DNA of 64,000 nucleotides, taken from positions 248,001-312,000 of the forward strand of contig CP048838.1 of the NCBI GenBank assembly GCA_012317185.1, read 5' to 3'. Positions 35,302-43,748 of the stretch are shown here, piece after piece. The translations under genes were made by a program, and so were the position numbers. Position 1 is the stretch's first letter. Every line of letters starts with the position of its first letter. The DNA is from [Clostridium] innocuum. Its GTDB lineage: Bacteria; Bacillota_I; Bacilli_A; Erysipelotrichales; Erysipelotrichaceae. The notes beneath the pieces were generated by a model that had not been told where the DNA came from, did not search any database, and saw nothing but the letters and a program-made list of their open reading frames with translations.

Positions 35302-35499
35302 ATGCTGATAGAATTTTTGGGTGAGATACTGGTTGAGGGACTGGCATGTGGGACCTACGGTCTGATGGAGCTGTTTCTTGACAGCCTGTATAAGGGCTGG
35401 AACAAAACGCTGAAGAAGCTGCTGTGTGTGCTTATGGGAATCACCATGTGGATTCTGATAGGGTATATGATCATCGGAATTCTGGAAATTGTCTTATAA
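35302..35499 (+). CDS. Small membrane protein, unknown
   Basis: 65 residues with one strong hydrophobic segment near the C terminus (about 40-63) and an amphipathic N-terminal half (LIEFLGEILVEGL). It starts with ATG 2 bases after the folD stop, in the same operon. No family is recognised. Confidence 0.6.
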   Translation: MLIEFLGEILVEGLACGTYGLMELFLDSLYKGWNKTLKKLLCVLMGITMWILIGYMIIGILEIVL

Positions 35500-35513
35500 A
35501 TGTGGAGGTGCTT

Positions 35514-35729
35514 ATGATAGAAAAAGATTATGATCTCAATGATATCGTCGAAATGAAAAAGGAACATCCATGTCATAAATCAAAATATTGGAAAATTATA
35601 CGTATGGGGGCAGATATTCGCATTAAATGTCTGGGCTGTGGTACAAGTGTGCTGTTTCCCAGAGTGCAGTTTGAAAAGAAATTAAAAAGAATTATAGAAA
35701 AGGCTCCCGGAGAAACGAATGAAAACTGA
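35514..35729 (+). CDS. DUF951 family protein (YyzM-like)
   Basis: 71 residues. DUF951 proteins are short and start with a DIVEMKKxHPC segment, seen here as DIVEMKKEHPC. A second pair of cysteines in CLGCGT follows, suggesting a metal-binding or beta-barrel RNA-associated fold. TGGAGGTG precedes ATG 35514. In Bacillota it often lies beside ychF, as it does here about 850 bases away. Its function is not established. Confidence 0.85.
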   Translation: MIEKDYDLNDIVEMKKEHPCHKSKYWKIIRMGADIRIKCLGCGTSVLFPRVQFEKKLKRIIEKAPGETNEN

Positions 35730-35752
35730 CATCCTATGTGATGTCTTTTTTA
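35728..35752 (+). terminator. Terminator after DUF951 gene
   Basis: GACATC and GATGTC with loop CTATGT, then six T. It overlaps the stop codon of the DUF951 gene. Confidence 0.85.
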
Positions 35753-35900
35753 TAAGGTAGGGGAAAGATACAACAGCGCCTTATACTTATAATAATAGCA
35801 AGGACAAACCTATTCAAAGCATTAATAAAATATGAATGTAAAATATAATTGACATAATAGAAAATAAAGCATACAATAAAAGGGAAGAGGAAGTGGTGCA

Positions 35901-36098
35901 ATGGCGAAAAATCTGAAATTGAAGGCCGCGAGAGCAGCGATGGATCTGACACAGGAACAGCTTGCAGAAAAAGTCAGTGTAACCAGACAGACAATCAATG
36001 CCATCGAAAAGGGAGATTATAACCCAAGTATAAATTTATGTATTACCATATGCCGGGTATTGGGAAAAACACTGAATGATTTATTTTGGGAGGAGTGA
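35901..36098 (+). CDS. XRE-family transcriptional regulator, short
   Basis: 65 residues, almost entirely one helix-turn-helix (LTQEQLAEKVSVTRQTINAIEKGDYNPS). It is of the compact Cro/YozG kind that usually controls an adjoining membrane-protein gene. AGAGGAAGTGG precedes the ATG. The next gene starts 5 bases after its stop, so the two form a cassette. Confidence 0.9.
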   Translation: MAKNLKLKAARAAMDLTQEQLAEKVSVTRQTINAIEKGDYNPSINLCITICRVLGKTLNDLFWEE

Positions 36099-36103
36099 AG
36101 ATT

Positions 36104-36514
36104 ATGAAAAACTTTGATGAACGACAGGAACAGGTTCGCGGCAGAATTATGACTCGTGCCTTCCTCATAACGATTATACTCATGTTACTGGCTGCATTTC
36201 TAAACGATATGCATCTGTATGATTTCGAAAAGAATGTCGGCTTTGGAGAAACGCTGATCAGTATTGTCTGTATTGCTATAACATACGGCTCTGTGGCAAG
36301 TATTTTAAGTAACTCTTATTTTGGTCCGCTGAAGGATGGCAGAATGGCGTTTATTGCTTATGTATTTACCGCGTTGTCGGTCGTGCTGGCAGCCTTGACG
36401 ATCTTTGATCTCATTCGCGGAGAAACACTGGCAGTTATGAATATCATTTCCCTCATGATGGTGTTTAGTATCAGCATAAGTTTGTGGATCCGTAGGACAG
36501 ATTGGAAGAAATAA
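36104..36514 (+). CDS. Membrane protein paired with XRE regulator
   Basis: 136 residues with four hydrophobic segments, a cytoplasmic N terminus (MKNFDERQEQVRGRI) and a short basic end. ATG 36104 follows GGGAGGAG. The N-terminal DERQ...RG motif is common to small four-helix membrane proteins next to XRE regulators in Bacillota (DUF3796/DUF6773-like). No biochemical role is known. The regulator probably represses this pair. Confidence 0.75.
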   Translation: MKNFDERQEQVRGRIMTRAFLITIILMLLAAFLNDMHLYDFEKNVGFGETLISIVCIAITYGSVASILSNSYFGPLKDGRMAFIAYVFTALSVVLAALTIFDLIRGETLAVMNIISLMMVFSISISLWIRRTDWKK

Positions 36515-36586
36515 CGGATTCCCCGTATTTGCTTGCATATATGCGAAAAAAACGATAAAATGGTAAAGCGAGAGGAAGGATAGTAT

Positions 36587-37690
36587 ATGCCATTAACTGC
36601 AGGAATCGTCGGATTGCCCAATGTCGGTAAATCCACATTATTTAACGCCATTACAAAAAGCCAGGTAGAAGCTGCGAATTACCCGTTTGCGACCATACAG
36701 CCAAACGTTGGAGTCGTGGAAGTGCCTGATTATAGAATCGACCGTCTGGTGGAGCTGTTTCACCCAAAGAAAACCATTTATACAACCTTTGAATTTACGG
36801 ATATTGCCGGTCTGGTTAAGGGAGCCAGCAAGGGAGAGGGGCTTGGAAACCAGTTTCTGAGCAACATCCGTCTAACGGATGCCATCTGCCATGTAGTACG
36901 CTGCTTTGATGATGCGGATATTACGCATGTCGAAGGAAGTGTTGATCCGATACGTGATATTGAAATCATCAATCTGGAGCTGATTATGGCGGATTTACAG
37001 ACAATTGATAACCGTTTAAGCAAGGTGGAGCGCAAGGCTGTCACGAATAAGGACAAGGATGCACTTGCAGAGGTTGTCGTTTTGAAGAAGCTGAAGGAAG
37101 CGCTGGAGGCCGTAAAGCCTGCGCGAAGTGTAGAGCTTGATAAGGATGAGCTGCTGCTGATTAAGGCATTCAGCCTTCTGACTATCAAACCAATGATTTA
37201 TATAGCAAACATGTCGGATGAGGAAATCGCCGATCCGCAAGCCAATCCATATTTTCAGAAGGTGAAGGAGCTTGCAAACTTGGAGCATAATGAGGTTGTT
37301 CCTGTTTGTGCGAAGATTGAAGAGGAGCTTTCAGAGCTGGATAAAGAAGAGAAAACGGAGTTTTTGAACGAGCTTGGAATTCAGGAAAGCGGTCTTGATA
37401 AGGTGATAAAGACAGCATATCATATTTTGGATTTATGCACCTTCCTGACAGCCGGAGAGGATGAATGCCGGGCATGGACATTTCATCGCGGAATGCTGGC
37501 ACCGCAGTGTGCCGGTGTGATACACACGGATTTTGAGAAAGGCTTTATCCGTGCAGAATGCTATAAGTTTGATGACATTGATAAACTGGAAACTGAACAG
37601 GCTGTAAAGGAGGCAGGAAAGCTGCGTCTGGAAGGTAAGGAATATGTTGTTCAGGATGGAGATGTTCTGCATTTCCGATTTAATGTTTAG
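36587..37690 (+). CDS. ychF: Redox-regulated ATPase/GTPase YchF (Obg family)
   Basis: 367 residues. The G1 loop GLPNVGKST opens the protein; switch motifs follow (DIAGLVKGASKGEGLGNQF), and the C-terminal TGS-like domain ends LHFRFNV. YchF/OLA1 binds ATP and ribosomes and affects stress responses. A GAGAGGAAGG site precedes the ATG. It is monocistronic and closed by a strong bidirectional terminator. Confidence 0.97.
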   Translation: MPLTAGIVGLPNVGKSTLFNAITKSQVEAANYPFATIQPNVGVVEVPDYRIDRLVELFHPKKTIYTTFEFTDIAGLVKGASKGEGLGNQFLSNIRLTDAICHVVRCFDDADITHVEGSVDPIRDIEIINLELIMADLQTIDNRLSKVERKAVTNKDKDALAEVVVLKKLKEALEAVKPARSVELDKDELLLIKAFSLLTIKPMIYIANMSDEEIADPQANPYFQKVKELANLEHNEVVPVCAKIEEELSELDKEEKTEFLNELGIQESGLDKVIKTAYHILDLCTFLTAGEDECRAWTFHRGMLAPQCAGVIHTDFEKGFIRAECYKFDDIDKLETEQAVKEAGKLRLEGKEYVVQDGDVLHFRFNV

Positions 37691-37730
37691 GAAACAAAGC
37701 ACCTGTTGATGCAATTCATTTATCATATGT

Positions 37731-37787
37731 AAAAAGAGGTTTCTTCCCATTGATTGTGTAGAATAATCCGGGAAGAAGCCTCTTTTT
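37731..37787. terminator. Strong bidirectional terminator
   Basis: AAAAAGAGGTTTCTTCCC pairs with GGGAAGAAGCCTCTTTTT (37770-37787), with A's on one side and T's on the other. It serves ychF and the convergent hydrolase gene. Confidence 0.92.
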
Positions 37788-37856
37788 GCCTGTTTTAGGT
37801 CAATTTTTCTGCATATTGATATATGATTTATATAGTATTCAATTTATAGAATATCA

Positions 37857-39212
37857 TCATTTTTTAATAAAACTTGCCATATCTTCAATAAACGCCTGAT
37901 TTACATGACCCTTTGTTTTGTACTCCTCATTCGTCGGTGTTCCTTCTCCATCTATCATAAGGTGCGTTGCGTTCGGATAGGTTGTGAATATCCAGTTTTT
38001 ATGCGTTTCAAAATTCTTCCTCCAGATTGCCTGATCTTCTTCTGTGACCTGATAATCACGCAGACCCTGTGCACATAATACAGGGACCTTGATATCCGCA
38101 GCCTGCTGAACAGCATCATAGGACAGCAAATCCTTTATATAAGCCTTTGACATACCTCCGAAAAATATTTTGGCATCACTCAGCTCATCAATTCGCTGCA
38201 GATCCTGCTGATCCTGTTTGTACTGTTCGATAGCTGCCTGTTCGTCCTTTGTTATGTTTCCATCCAGCTTTGCCAGATAGGTAACCTGTTCCATCAGCAG
38301 CTCATCCAATGCTCTTGCAGGGGCAGCCATCATGATATAGCCTGCACAGCCGTCCATTTCTGCTGCGATTCTTGGAATCAGATAGCCAGAGAGACTATGC
38401 CCCAGGATATAGATTTTATTTGTGTCAATCTGCTTTTGCTGCTTCATCTGGCTGAATGCTGCCACAGCATCGAAAATTACCTCCTGCTCGACCGTATCCT
38501 TCACTGTAAAGGATTCAGGATATGTGTAGGTTCGCTTATCATAGCGGTAGCTCGCAATACCCTTTTTCGCAAGTCCCCAGGCGATATCCTGAAACGGTTT
38601 GTTATCGTAAATGGTCTCATCCATATCATTCGGTCCGCTTCCCGCCAGAAGAATTACAAGCGGAAAGCTTTTACCCTCTGCCGGAGTTGTCAGTCTGCCG
38701 CTCAGCTTTTTTCCATCGGCAATTTGCAGCTCAACTTCACGCTCCTTGACACCATCCGGAGCTTTCGCTGCTTTCTTCTGTGATTTGTACGGCTTAAAGA
38801 ACAAGCCCTGAATTTGATCCTGTTCATTCAGGCTCAGCTGAATATTGGTATTCTGTTCCTCCATACGGCATGGTATCATGATGATTGTCGAATTCTGATA
38901 GCTTTGTCCATAGGGCTGCTCTGCCTCAATCAGTGATCCGAGACTGTCATTATAGGCATCCAGCTGCTTCTGGAAGGAATCCTCCCGTACAGCCTTATGC
39001 ATTTGCTCATCATATGCATAATCCTTCTGCAGCTTATCATATTTGCGCTGCGTCAGATCCTTTACAAACTGAAGTGCCATATCACTTTGCTTGTCACTCA
39101 GCACGATATCCGTAACCTCATCGGACTGTCCCTTCTTCTCTTTTTCGCCGCTGCAGGCTACCATAAGAAAACATAGCAGACAGCATATGACAATTTGAAT
39201 TTTCTTTTTCAT
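37857..39212 (-). CDS. Secreted alpha/beta hydrolase lipoprotein with DUF3887-like N-terminal domain
   Basis: 451 residues. A lipoprotein signal ends in lipobox MVAC. Residues about 40-130 look like the DUF3887 dimer domain. An alpha/beta hydrolase follows with nucleophile elbow LGHSLSGYL, an acid in LRDYQV and a histidine in YPNATHLMID. Such proteins are esterases or acylaminoacyl-like hydrolases outside the cell; the substrate is unknown. The RMxE region before the catalytic part repeats the family's usual spacing. It is convergent with ychF. Confidence 0.88.
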   Translation of the reverse strand: MKKKIQIVICCLLCFLMVACSGEKEKKGQSDEVTDIVLSDKQSDMALQFVKDLTQRKYDKLQKDYAYDEQMHKAVREDSFQKQLDAYNDSLGSLIEAEQPYGQSYQNSTIIMIPCRMEEQNTNIQLSLNEQDQIQGLFFKPYKSQKKAAKAPDGVKEREVELQIADGKKLSGRLTTPAEGKSFPLVILLAGSGPNDMDETIYDNKPFQDIAWGLAKKGIASYRYDKRTYTYPESFTVKDTVEQEVIFDAVAAFSQMKQQKQIDTNKIYILGHSLSGYLIPRIAAEMDGCAGYIMMAAPARALDELLMEQVTYLAKLDGNITKDEQAAIEQYKQDQQDLQRIDELSDAKIFFGGMSKAYIKDLLSYDAVQQAADIKVPVLCAQGLRDYQVTEEDQAIWRKNFETHKNWIFTTYPNATHLMIDGEGTPTNEEYKTKGHVNQAFIEDMASFIKK

Positions 39213-39252
39213 GTTTTACCATCCTTTTTTTTTCATTGTATCACAATCATAA

Positions 39253-39278
39253 AGAAAAAAAAGACCGAAGGGGTCTAA
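39253..39278 (-). terminator. Terminator of the patatin gene
   Basis: AAAAGACC-gaag-GGGTCT with a run of eight A's on the plus strand, which is a T-run for the leftward transcript. Confidence 0.8.
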
Positions 39279-40129
39279 TTTTCATTTGCTATAAAAGACT
39301 TTAATTCCTCAAAGCTGTTTTTGGCATCCATGTAGCCCTGTTCATATAATTCCCGCAATCTGGCTTCATTTTTCTCCAGACGCGAAATTTCCACGGGAGA
39401 GCTTGGGCGTATGAGGAAGACACTTCCTTCCTTTTCCATTAAAGCAAGCTCATCCAGTGTGCGGTTATAGGCGATATGGCGTGTTTCCAGCGCCTTGATG
39501 AATTTCGGATACTTCTTATAGCTGCGGCGGATCATCGGCAGCAGATTGTTTTTTCCTTTGCGGTATTCTTTACACTGTGTGAGTACAACAATATTTTTTG
39601 TATATCCCATCTCCTGAAATTTATGGATGGGAATGCTGTCTGTTGCGCCGCCATCCAGCAGCTTTTTTCCATCAACTTCGACAATTCTGGAAAGCAGGGG
39701 CAATGATGCAGAGGCACGTACATAGATAACATCACGCTTCATATTGATACACTGCAGGTATTCTGCCTTACCGGTTTCCAGATTGCTGGCAACGGCATAC
39801 AGCTTTGTATGCGATGTATTAAAGGCATCAAAATCATAGGGATCCAGTGTATTCGGTATATCCTCATACACAAACTTTGCTCCGAAGAAATCTCCGGTTT
39901 TCAGCAGAGAGGATACGCTCATATAGCGCTTATCCTTTAAATAGGCGGTATTGGTACGGTACGCTCTGCCGATCTGTTTGGATACATAGCTGCACGCATG
40001 ACAGGCACCTGCGCTGACGCCAATGACACCGTCGGTATATAAATTCTGTTCCATAAAGAAGTCCAGCACACCGGCAGTATAAATTCCGCGCATGCCGCCT
40101 CCTTCCAGAACAAGTCCAAGCTTACTCAT
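39275..40129 (-). CDS. Patatin-like phospholipase (RssA/YjjU type)
   Basis: 284 residues. The oxyanion loop is GLVLEGGGMRGIYTAGVLD, the nucleophile is in GVSAGA and the acid in LDGGATDSIP, which together make the Ser-Asp dyad. Likely a cytoplasmic lipase or acyl hydrolase. ATG 40129 has AAGGAAG at proper spacing; a GTG at 40138 lies too close to it. It is a single gene. Confidence 0.92.
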   Translation of the reverse strand: MSKLGLVLEGGGMRGIYTAGVLDFFMEQNLYTDGVIGVSAGACHACSYVSKQIGRAYRTNTAYLKDKRYMSVSSLLKTGDFFGAKFVYEDIPNTLDPYDFDAFNTSHTKLYAVASNLETGKAEYLQCINMKRDVIYVRASASLPLLSRIVEVDGKKLLDGGATDSIPIHKFQEMGYTKNIVVLTQCKEYRKGKNNLLPMIRRSYKKYPKFIKALETRHIAYNRTLDELALMEKEGSVFLIRPSSPVEISRLEKNEARLRELYEQGYMDAKNSFEELKSFIANEN

Positions 40130-40276
40130 TCTCTTCACTTCCTTTATGACCTGTATATTATAGCACAGTTTCTACCTACTTACACACGAAGGTAAAAATC
40201 AAAATGGCGTTATCATAGGAAATCGTGGTGTGACAATAATTTTACAGGCAATATCCATATTTAGTTCATTTAGGGT

Positions 40277-40305
40277 TTGTAAATACGTTCCATAAGTGAT
40301 AAAAT
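40277..40305 (+). promoter_or_regulatory. Sigma-A-type promoter of the DarA gene
   Basis: TTGTAA at 40277-40282, a 17-base spacer and TAAAAT at 40300-40305. Confidence 0.65.
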
Positions 40306-40338
40306 TAGCATATAACAAGACGAGAGGAGAGCGTGTTT

Positions 40339-40662
40339 ATGAAACTAATTTTAGCGATTATGTCCAATGACGACAGTCCTGCAGTTTCCAGTGCATTGAC
40401 AAAAGAAAATTATCAGGTAACAAGACTGGCAACGACTGGAGGATTCCTGCGTGCAGGAAATACCACCCTGATCGTAGGTACTGATGACGATAAGATTGAA
40501 CGTGCGATTGAAGTGATTGGAGAATACAGCAGACGCCGTACGGAAGTGGTACCGAGTACAGCATCCTACGACATCGGAAGATATGCATCTTTCCCGGTTG
40601 AAGTACAGGTAGGAGGCGCAACGATCTTCGTTATCGATGTAGAAAAATTCATTAAATTATAA
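40339..40662 (+). CDS. darA: Cyclic-di-AMP receptor DarA/PstA (YaaQ family)
   Basis: 107 residues with a PII-like fold. The N-terminal ILAIMSNDDSPAVSSALT and the TTGGFLRAGNTTL loop that binds c-di-AMP are both intact. The signal controls potassium and wall balance in Bacillota; the target of DarA itself is not settled. ATG 40339 follows GAGAGGAG. It is a single gene with its own terminator; in many Bacillota it sits near tmk and holB, which are not here. Confidence 0.95.
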   Translation: MKLILAIMSNDDSPAVSSALTKENYQVTRLATTGGFLRAGNTTLIVGTDDDKIERAIEVIGEYSRRRTEVVPSTASYDIGRYASFPVEVQVGGATIFVIDVEKFIKL

Positions 40663-40665
40663 TGC

Positions 40666-40691
40666 AAAAAGGAACCTCCGGGTTTCTTTTT
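40666..40691 (+). terminator. Terminator of the DarA gene
   Basis: AAAAAGGAACC-tcc-GGGTTTCTTTTT directly after the stop. Confidence 0.8.
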
Positions 40692-40865
40692 ATTATGCTT
40701 TCAGGTGGTGTGAATACACAAGCTTATACCCTTTGGATATCGCTGATTTGCATGTTTAATTCTCATTTGTGATTGTGATGATATATAGGTCTAAGCTTAC
40801 GTATCCAGCATTATAATATTTATTAACATCCCATCATAGAAAACGGGTATACTTTTTAGAAATAT

Positions 40866-40913
40866 AGAAAAAGGAGCTTCCTTATTCAATGATGTGTCAT
40901 AGGAAAGCTCTTT
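40866..40913 (-). terminator. Terminator of the OmpR two-component operon
   Basis: An imperfect stem of AAGGAGCTTCCTTAT with ATAGGAAAGCTCTTT, flanked by AAAAA on the left, which is the T-run for leftward transcription. It lies 4 bases past the stop of the 47-codon gene. Nothing else is recognised between 40692 and 40860. Confidence 0.7.
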
Positions 40914-40916
40914 GTT

Positions 40917-41060
40917 TTAGGGTTGCTTTTGTATATCGGCTGTATAACAGTTCCTGTTTTCCGTAGTAACGGTATGATACGCTGATGCCTGCTGTGTCTG
41001 TTTCATATTCGTCATCTGTCCGTACGAAACAGCCAGGATGTTGCCTAGTCTGCTTTTCAT
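40917..41060 (-). CDS. 47-residue protein coupled to the histidine kinase gene
   Basis: A short frame begins with ATG overlapping the kinase stop (ATGA, 41057-41060). It has AAAGGAG six bases ahead, inside the last kinase codons, and ends 4 bases before the terminator. It thus exactly fills the space between kinase and terminator. The product opens MKSRLGNILAVSYGQM and is otherwise polar (Q, T, N-rich) with one cysteine. No membrane segment or family is recognised. It could be a small regulator of the kinase or simply a chance frame with good signals. Confidence 0.55.
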   Translation of the reverse strand: MKSRLGNILAVSYGQMTNMKQTQQASAYHTVTTENRNCYTADIQKQP

Positions 41061-42745
41061 GGCAGCTCCTTTTGGAAAATCAGCTCCACCTTGAACAGGT
41101 CGGCATCAAAGCTGATGTGCATATGCCCGTTTTGCAGCACTGTAAAGCTTTTGGCTATCGCAAGACCTAAGCCGCTGCCCTCCGTATTCCTTGCCTTATC
41201 GCCGCGCTGAAAGCGTTCCATGATATCGGCAGGGTCAAAGTCAAGCTCTGTTGCGGATATATTTTTGACAGATATATATACCTCCTGCTCACGTTCCTCC
41301 ACATAGACATACACACGGGTATGCTCCAAGGCATATTTTCCTGCATTCACCAGTAGATTTTCCAATATGCGAAAGGTTTTTTGAGGATCAAGGCTGAGAA
41401 CGATCTTCTCTTTACTGAAAGTGTTGCGTATCGTCAGGTCATGCTGAATGAACAGTGCCTCGTATTCCATTTCCACCTGCTTAATCAGAGAAATTAAATC
41501 AACATCCATGCGATCCAGCTGTATGTTGCCTGTGCTGGCCTTGCTGACTTCAAATAAATCCTCAATCAAGTGCTTTAGACGATTGCTGCCGGATTCCAGT
41601 ATTGTGATGTAACGCAGCCGCTCCTCTTCCGGAAGATTCTTGTTTTTCAGAAGGTCGATGTAGCTGATCATGGAGGTTAGCGGAGTTTTCAAATCATGAG
41701 AAACATTGGTGATCAGCTCCGTGCGCATATTCTGTGAGCGAACCTCCTGTGCAACAGCCTCCTGAAAGGATGTCTCAATATTCTGAAGATTGTCCTTCAG
41801 TGATTCATAGATGCCCAGATCTTCATCCACAGTGGTTTGGAAGTCACCATTTGCAACGCGCTGAATAATGCCTTCAAGCGATTGAAAGTCTCGTTTCATC
41901 CTGCTGTTTTGACGATGACGGATAGAATACAGGATCAGACAATAGCATGAAAGCAGAAGATAGAAAAATATTCCGCTGTCCCGGTAGATACATACTATGA
42001 GGATACATACGATATGCAGGAACAAAGTGGCGAGCAGGCGAAGCTCTCCCTTATCATGAAAATCAAAGCCGATAATATAGCGATACAGCCGTTTTGCCTG
42101 TCTGCCAAGCAATACGGAATTTTGCGTTAGCAGGGAGTGCTTTTGCAGGGATACCCGCACACCGTTGTGCTGCATGGAGCGAATCGCATAGCCGCATCCG
42201 GAAAGCACTGCGAACAGTCCGCTTAAACAAGCAATCTGCAACAGATAATAGCTGGAAATCTGCCATGTATCGGCTGAGAGAATATCCAGTGAGAAATCCT
42301 CCGGCAGACGAAACATCCGGTACACAAGCTCGCTGCCCCTGATTTTATAGAAATAAAGTCCAAGCAGTGCAGCACCCAGCGTGATTTCATAGGGCAGCCT
42401 TTGTGTAAAAAAACGATAGAAGCCGCTTTTTACCGCCCATTTATATGGCATAAGCAAAGACCATGCAAAAAGCAGTGTGCCTACCAGCAAAGTAATGCGC
42501 TGCAGGGCCGGCTCCATATATTCCTCAATTCGGGAATATTCTATGGGAATGGAATCATCAGCCGGTTCTTTGATAAATGTATTACCGCTAAAGTCCCGTT
42601 CCTCTTCGCTGTTAATGTATTTGTAATGCGTTTTGTACTCTTCGATGGCTTTTTGATCAAGGGATGGAAATACCAGAAACATAGATATGATTGCCAGTGC
42701 AATACCGGACAGAAGAATTAGGGTAGTCCAATGTACTTTTTTCAT
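41057..42745 (-). CDS. Sensor histidine kinase, HisKA type
   Basis: 562 residues. An N-terminal membrane helix (about 8-28), an extracellular stretch (30-80), then four to six further hydrophobic segments up to about 275, a HAMP-like linker, and HisKA with His350 in NVSHDLKTPLTS. The ATPase domain has ENLLVNAGKYA (N box) and GSGLGLAIAKS (G box). The many membrane spans without a large sensor domain suggest sensing in the membrane, as in VanS- or cell-envelope-type kinases. It starts 13 bases after the regulator gene and is coupled to the 47-codon gene behind it. Confidence 0.93.
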   Translation of the reverse strand: MKKVHWTTLILLSGIALAIISMFLVFPSLDQKAIEEYKTHYKYINSEEERDFSGNTFIKEPADDSIPIEYSRIEEYMEPALQRITLLVGTLLFAWSLLMPYKWAVKSGFYRFFTQRLPYEITLGAALLGLYFYKIRGSELVYRMFRLPEDFSLDILSADTWQISSYYLLQIACLSGLFAVLSGCGYAIRSMQHNGVRVSLQKHSLLTQNSVLLGRQAKRLYRYIIGFDFHDKGELRLLATLFLHIVCILIVCIYRDSGIFFYLLLSCYCLILYSIRHRQNSRMKRDFQSLEGIIQRVANGDFQTTVDEDLGIYESLKDNLQNIETSFQEAVAQEVRSQNMRTELITNVSHDLKTPLTSMISYIDLLKNKNLPEEERLRYITILESGSNRLKHLIEDLFEVSKASTGNIQLDRMDVDLISLIKQVEMEYEALFIQHDLTIRNTFSKEKIVLSLDPQKTFRILENLLVNAGKYALEHTRVYVYVEEREQEVYISVKNISATELDFDPADIMERFQRGDKARNTEGSGLGLAIAKSFTVLQNGHMHISFDADLFKVELIFQKELP

Positions 42746-42758
42746 AATTCACCTCTTT

Positions 42759-43460
42759 TTACTGTTTCTCAATCTTATACCCGACACCCCAAACAACCTT
42801 GATATAACGGGGAGCACGGGGATTGATTTCAATTTTCTCTCTCAGATTTCGAATATGGACCATAACGGTTTCGGTGTTGACTGCGGTTTCGTTCCATACA
42901 TGCTCATAAATATCATCACTGGAAAAGACCTGACCAGGATGCTCCATAAACAGCTGCAGGATCCGAAATTCAATCGGTGTCAGCCGGCGTGATTCTCCAT
43001 CCACAAAGACCTCCTTGCTTTTGCGATGCAGTTCGATTCCACCCAGAAGCAGCCTGTCCTCCACCTCCTGCTTTTGCTCGAGCAGCTGCTGATAGCGCAA
43101 ATGCCGCCGCAGCTGTGCATGTACACGGGCGAGCAGCTCCATCGGGACAAACGGCTTTGTCACATAGTCATCCGCACCGATATTCAGACCGGTAATCTTA
43201 TCAATATCTTCCGATTTGGCAGATAATATGATGATAGGAAACTCATGCAGCTCTCTGATTTTCATTGTCAGGGCAATCCCGTCCATTACCGGCATCATGA
43301 CATCGATGATTGCAAGATCCACCGTATTGTTTTGTAATAGCTCCCAGGCAATGGCTCCATTCGCTGCTTTCAGGGTCTGATACCCCTGGCTTTTTAAATA
43401 AATTTCAATAGCATCCGCAATCGATGCCTCATCCTCGGCAATTAGTATGACAGAACTCAT
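42759..43460 (-). CDS. OmpR-family response regulator
   Basis: 233 residues. A receiver domain with phosphoacceptor Asp53 (LAIIDVMMPVMDG) and the lysine in YVTKPF, then a winged helix with RRLTPIEFRILQLFMEHPGQVFS, typical of OmpR/VanR regulators. An AAGGAGTG site precedes the ATG. It is read between a 35-codon gene upstream and the kinase downstream. Confidence 0.95.
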   Translation of the reverse strand: MSSVILIAEDEASIADAIEIYLKSQGYQTLKAANGAIAWELLQNNTVDLAIIDVMMPVMDGIALTMKIRELHEFPIIILSAKSEDIDKITGLNIGADDYVTKPFVPMELLARVHAQLRRHLRYQQLLEQKQEVEDRLLLGGIELHRKSKEVFVDGESRRLTPIEFRILQLFMEHPGQVFSSDDIYEHVWNETAVNTETVMVHIRNLREKIEINPRAPRYIKVVWGVGYKIEKQ

Positions 43461-43499
43461 GATGACACTCCTTTTTTATAATTATACAACAGATATGTG

Positions 43500-43607
43500 C
43501 TATTTTCTTGTTTTTTCATAAAATGCAGACATATCAAAGGTATGCAGACAGAGTAATCCGGCAAGGCTGAATCCGATAAACAGTATCATGATATCCAGTA
43601 TGTTCAT
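43500..43607 (-). CDS. 35-residue membrane peptide ahead of the OmpR regulator
   Basis: ATG at 43607 follows a perfect AGGAGG (about 43614-43619) with 6-7 bases between. The product has one hydrophobic helix (ILDIMILFIGFSLAGLL) and a short tail ending in YEKTRK. It stops 39 bases before the regulator start and is in the same direction. Size and position resemble other single-span peptides that modulate membrane kinases or transporters (KdpF- or MgtS-like), but no family is recognised. The ribosome site makes expression likely. Confidence 0.65.
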   Translation of the reverse strand: MNILDIMILFIGFSLAGLLCLHTFDMSAFYEKTRK

Positions 43608-43698
43608 AATCCGTCCTCCTGAAGCAAGTATATCGAAAAAGTATTAAGGAACGACGGCATCAATTCAAAAGATTTTCTAAAGAAGTCCGGGTATTTGC

Positions 43699-43727
43699 TT
43701 GTAAAAGGCATTCCAATGAAATACAAT
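43699..43727 (+). promoter_or_regulatory. Sigma-A-type promoter of nagA
   Basis: TTGTAA at 43699-43704, a 17-base spacer and TACAAT at 43722-43727, 22 bases before the nagA start. Confidence 0.7.
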
Positions 43728-43748
43728 TAAGGAAGAAAGGGTGTTTGT

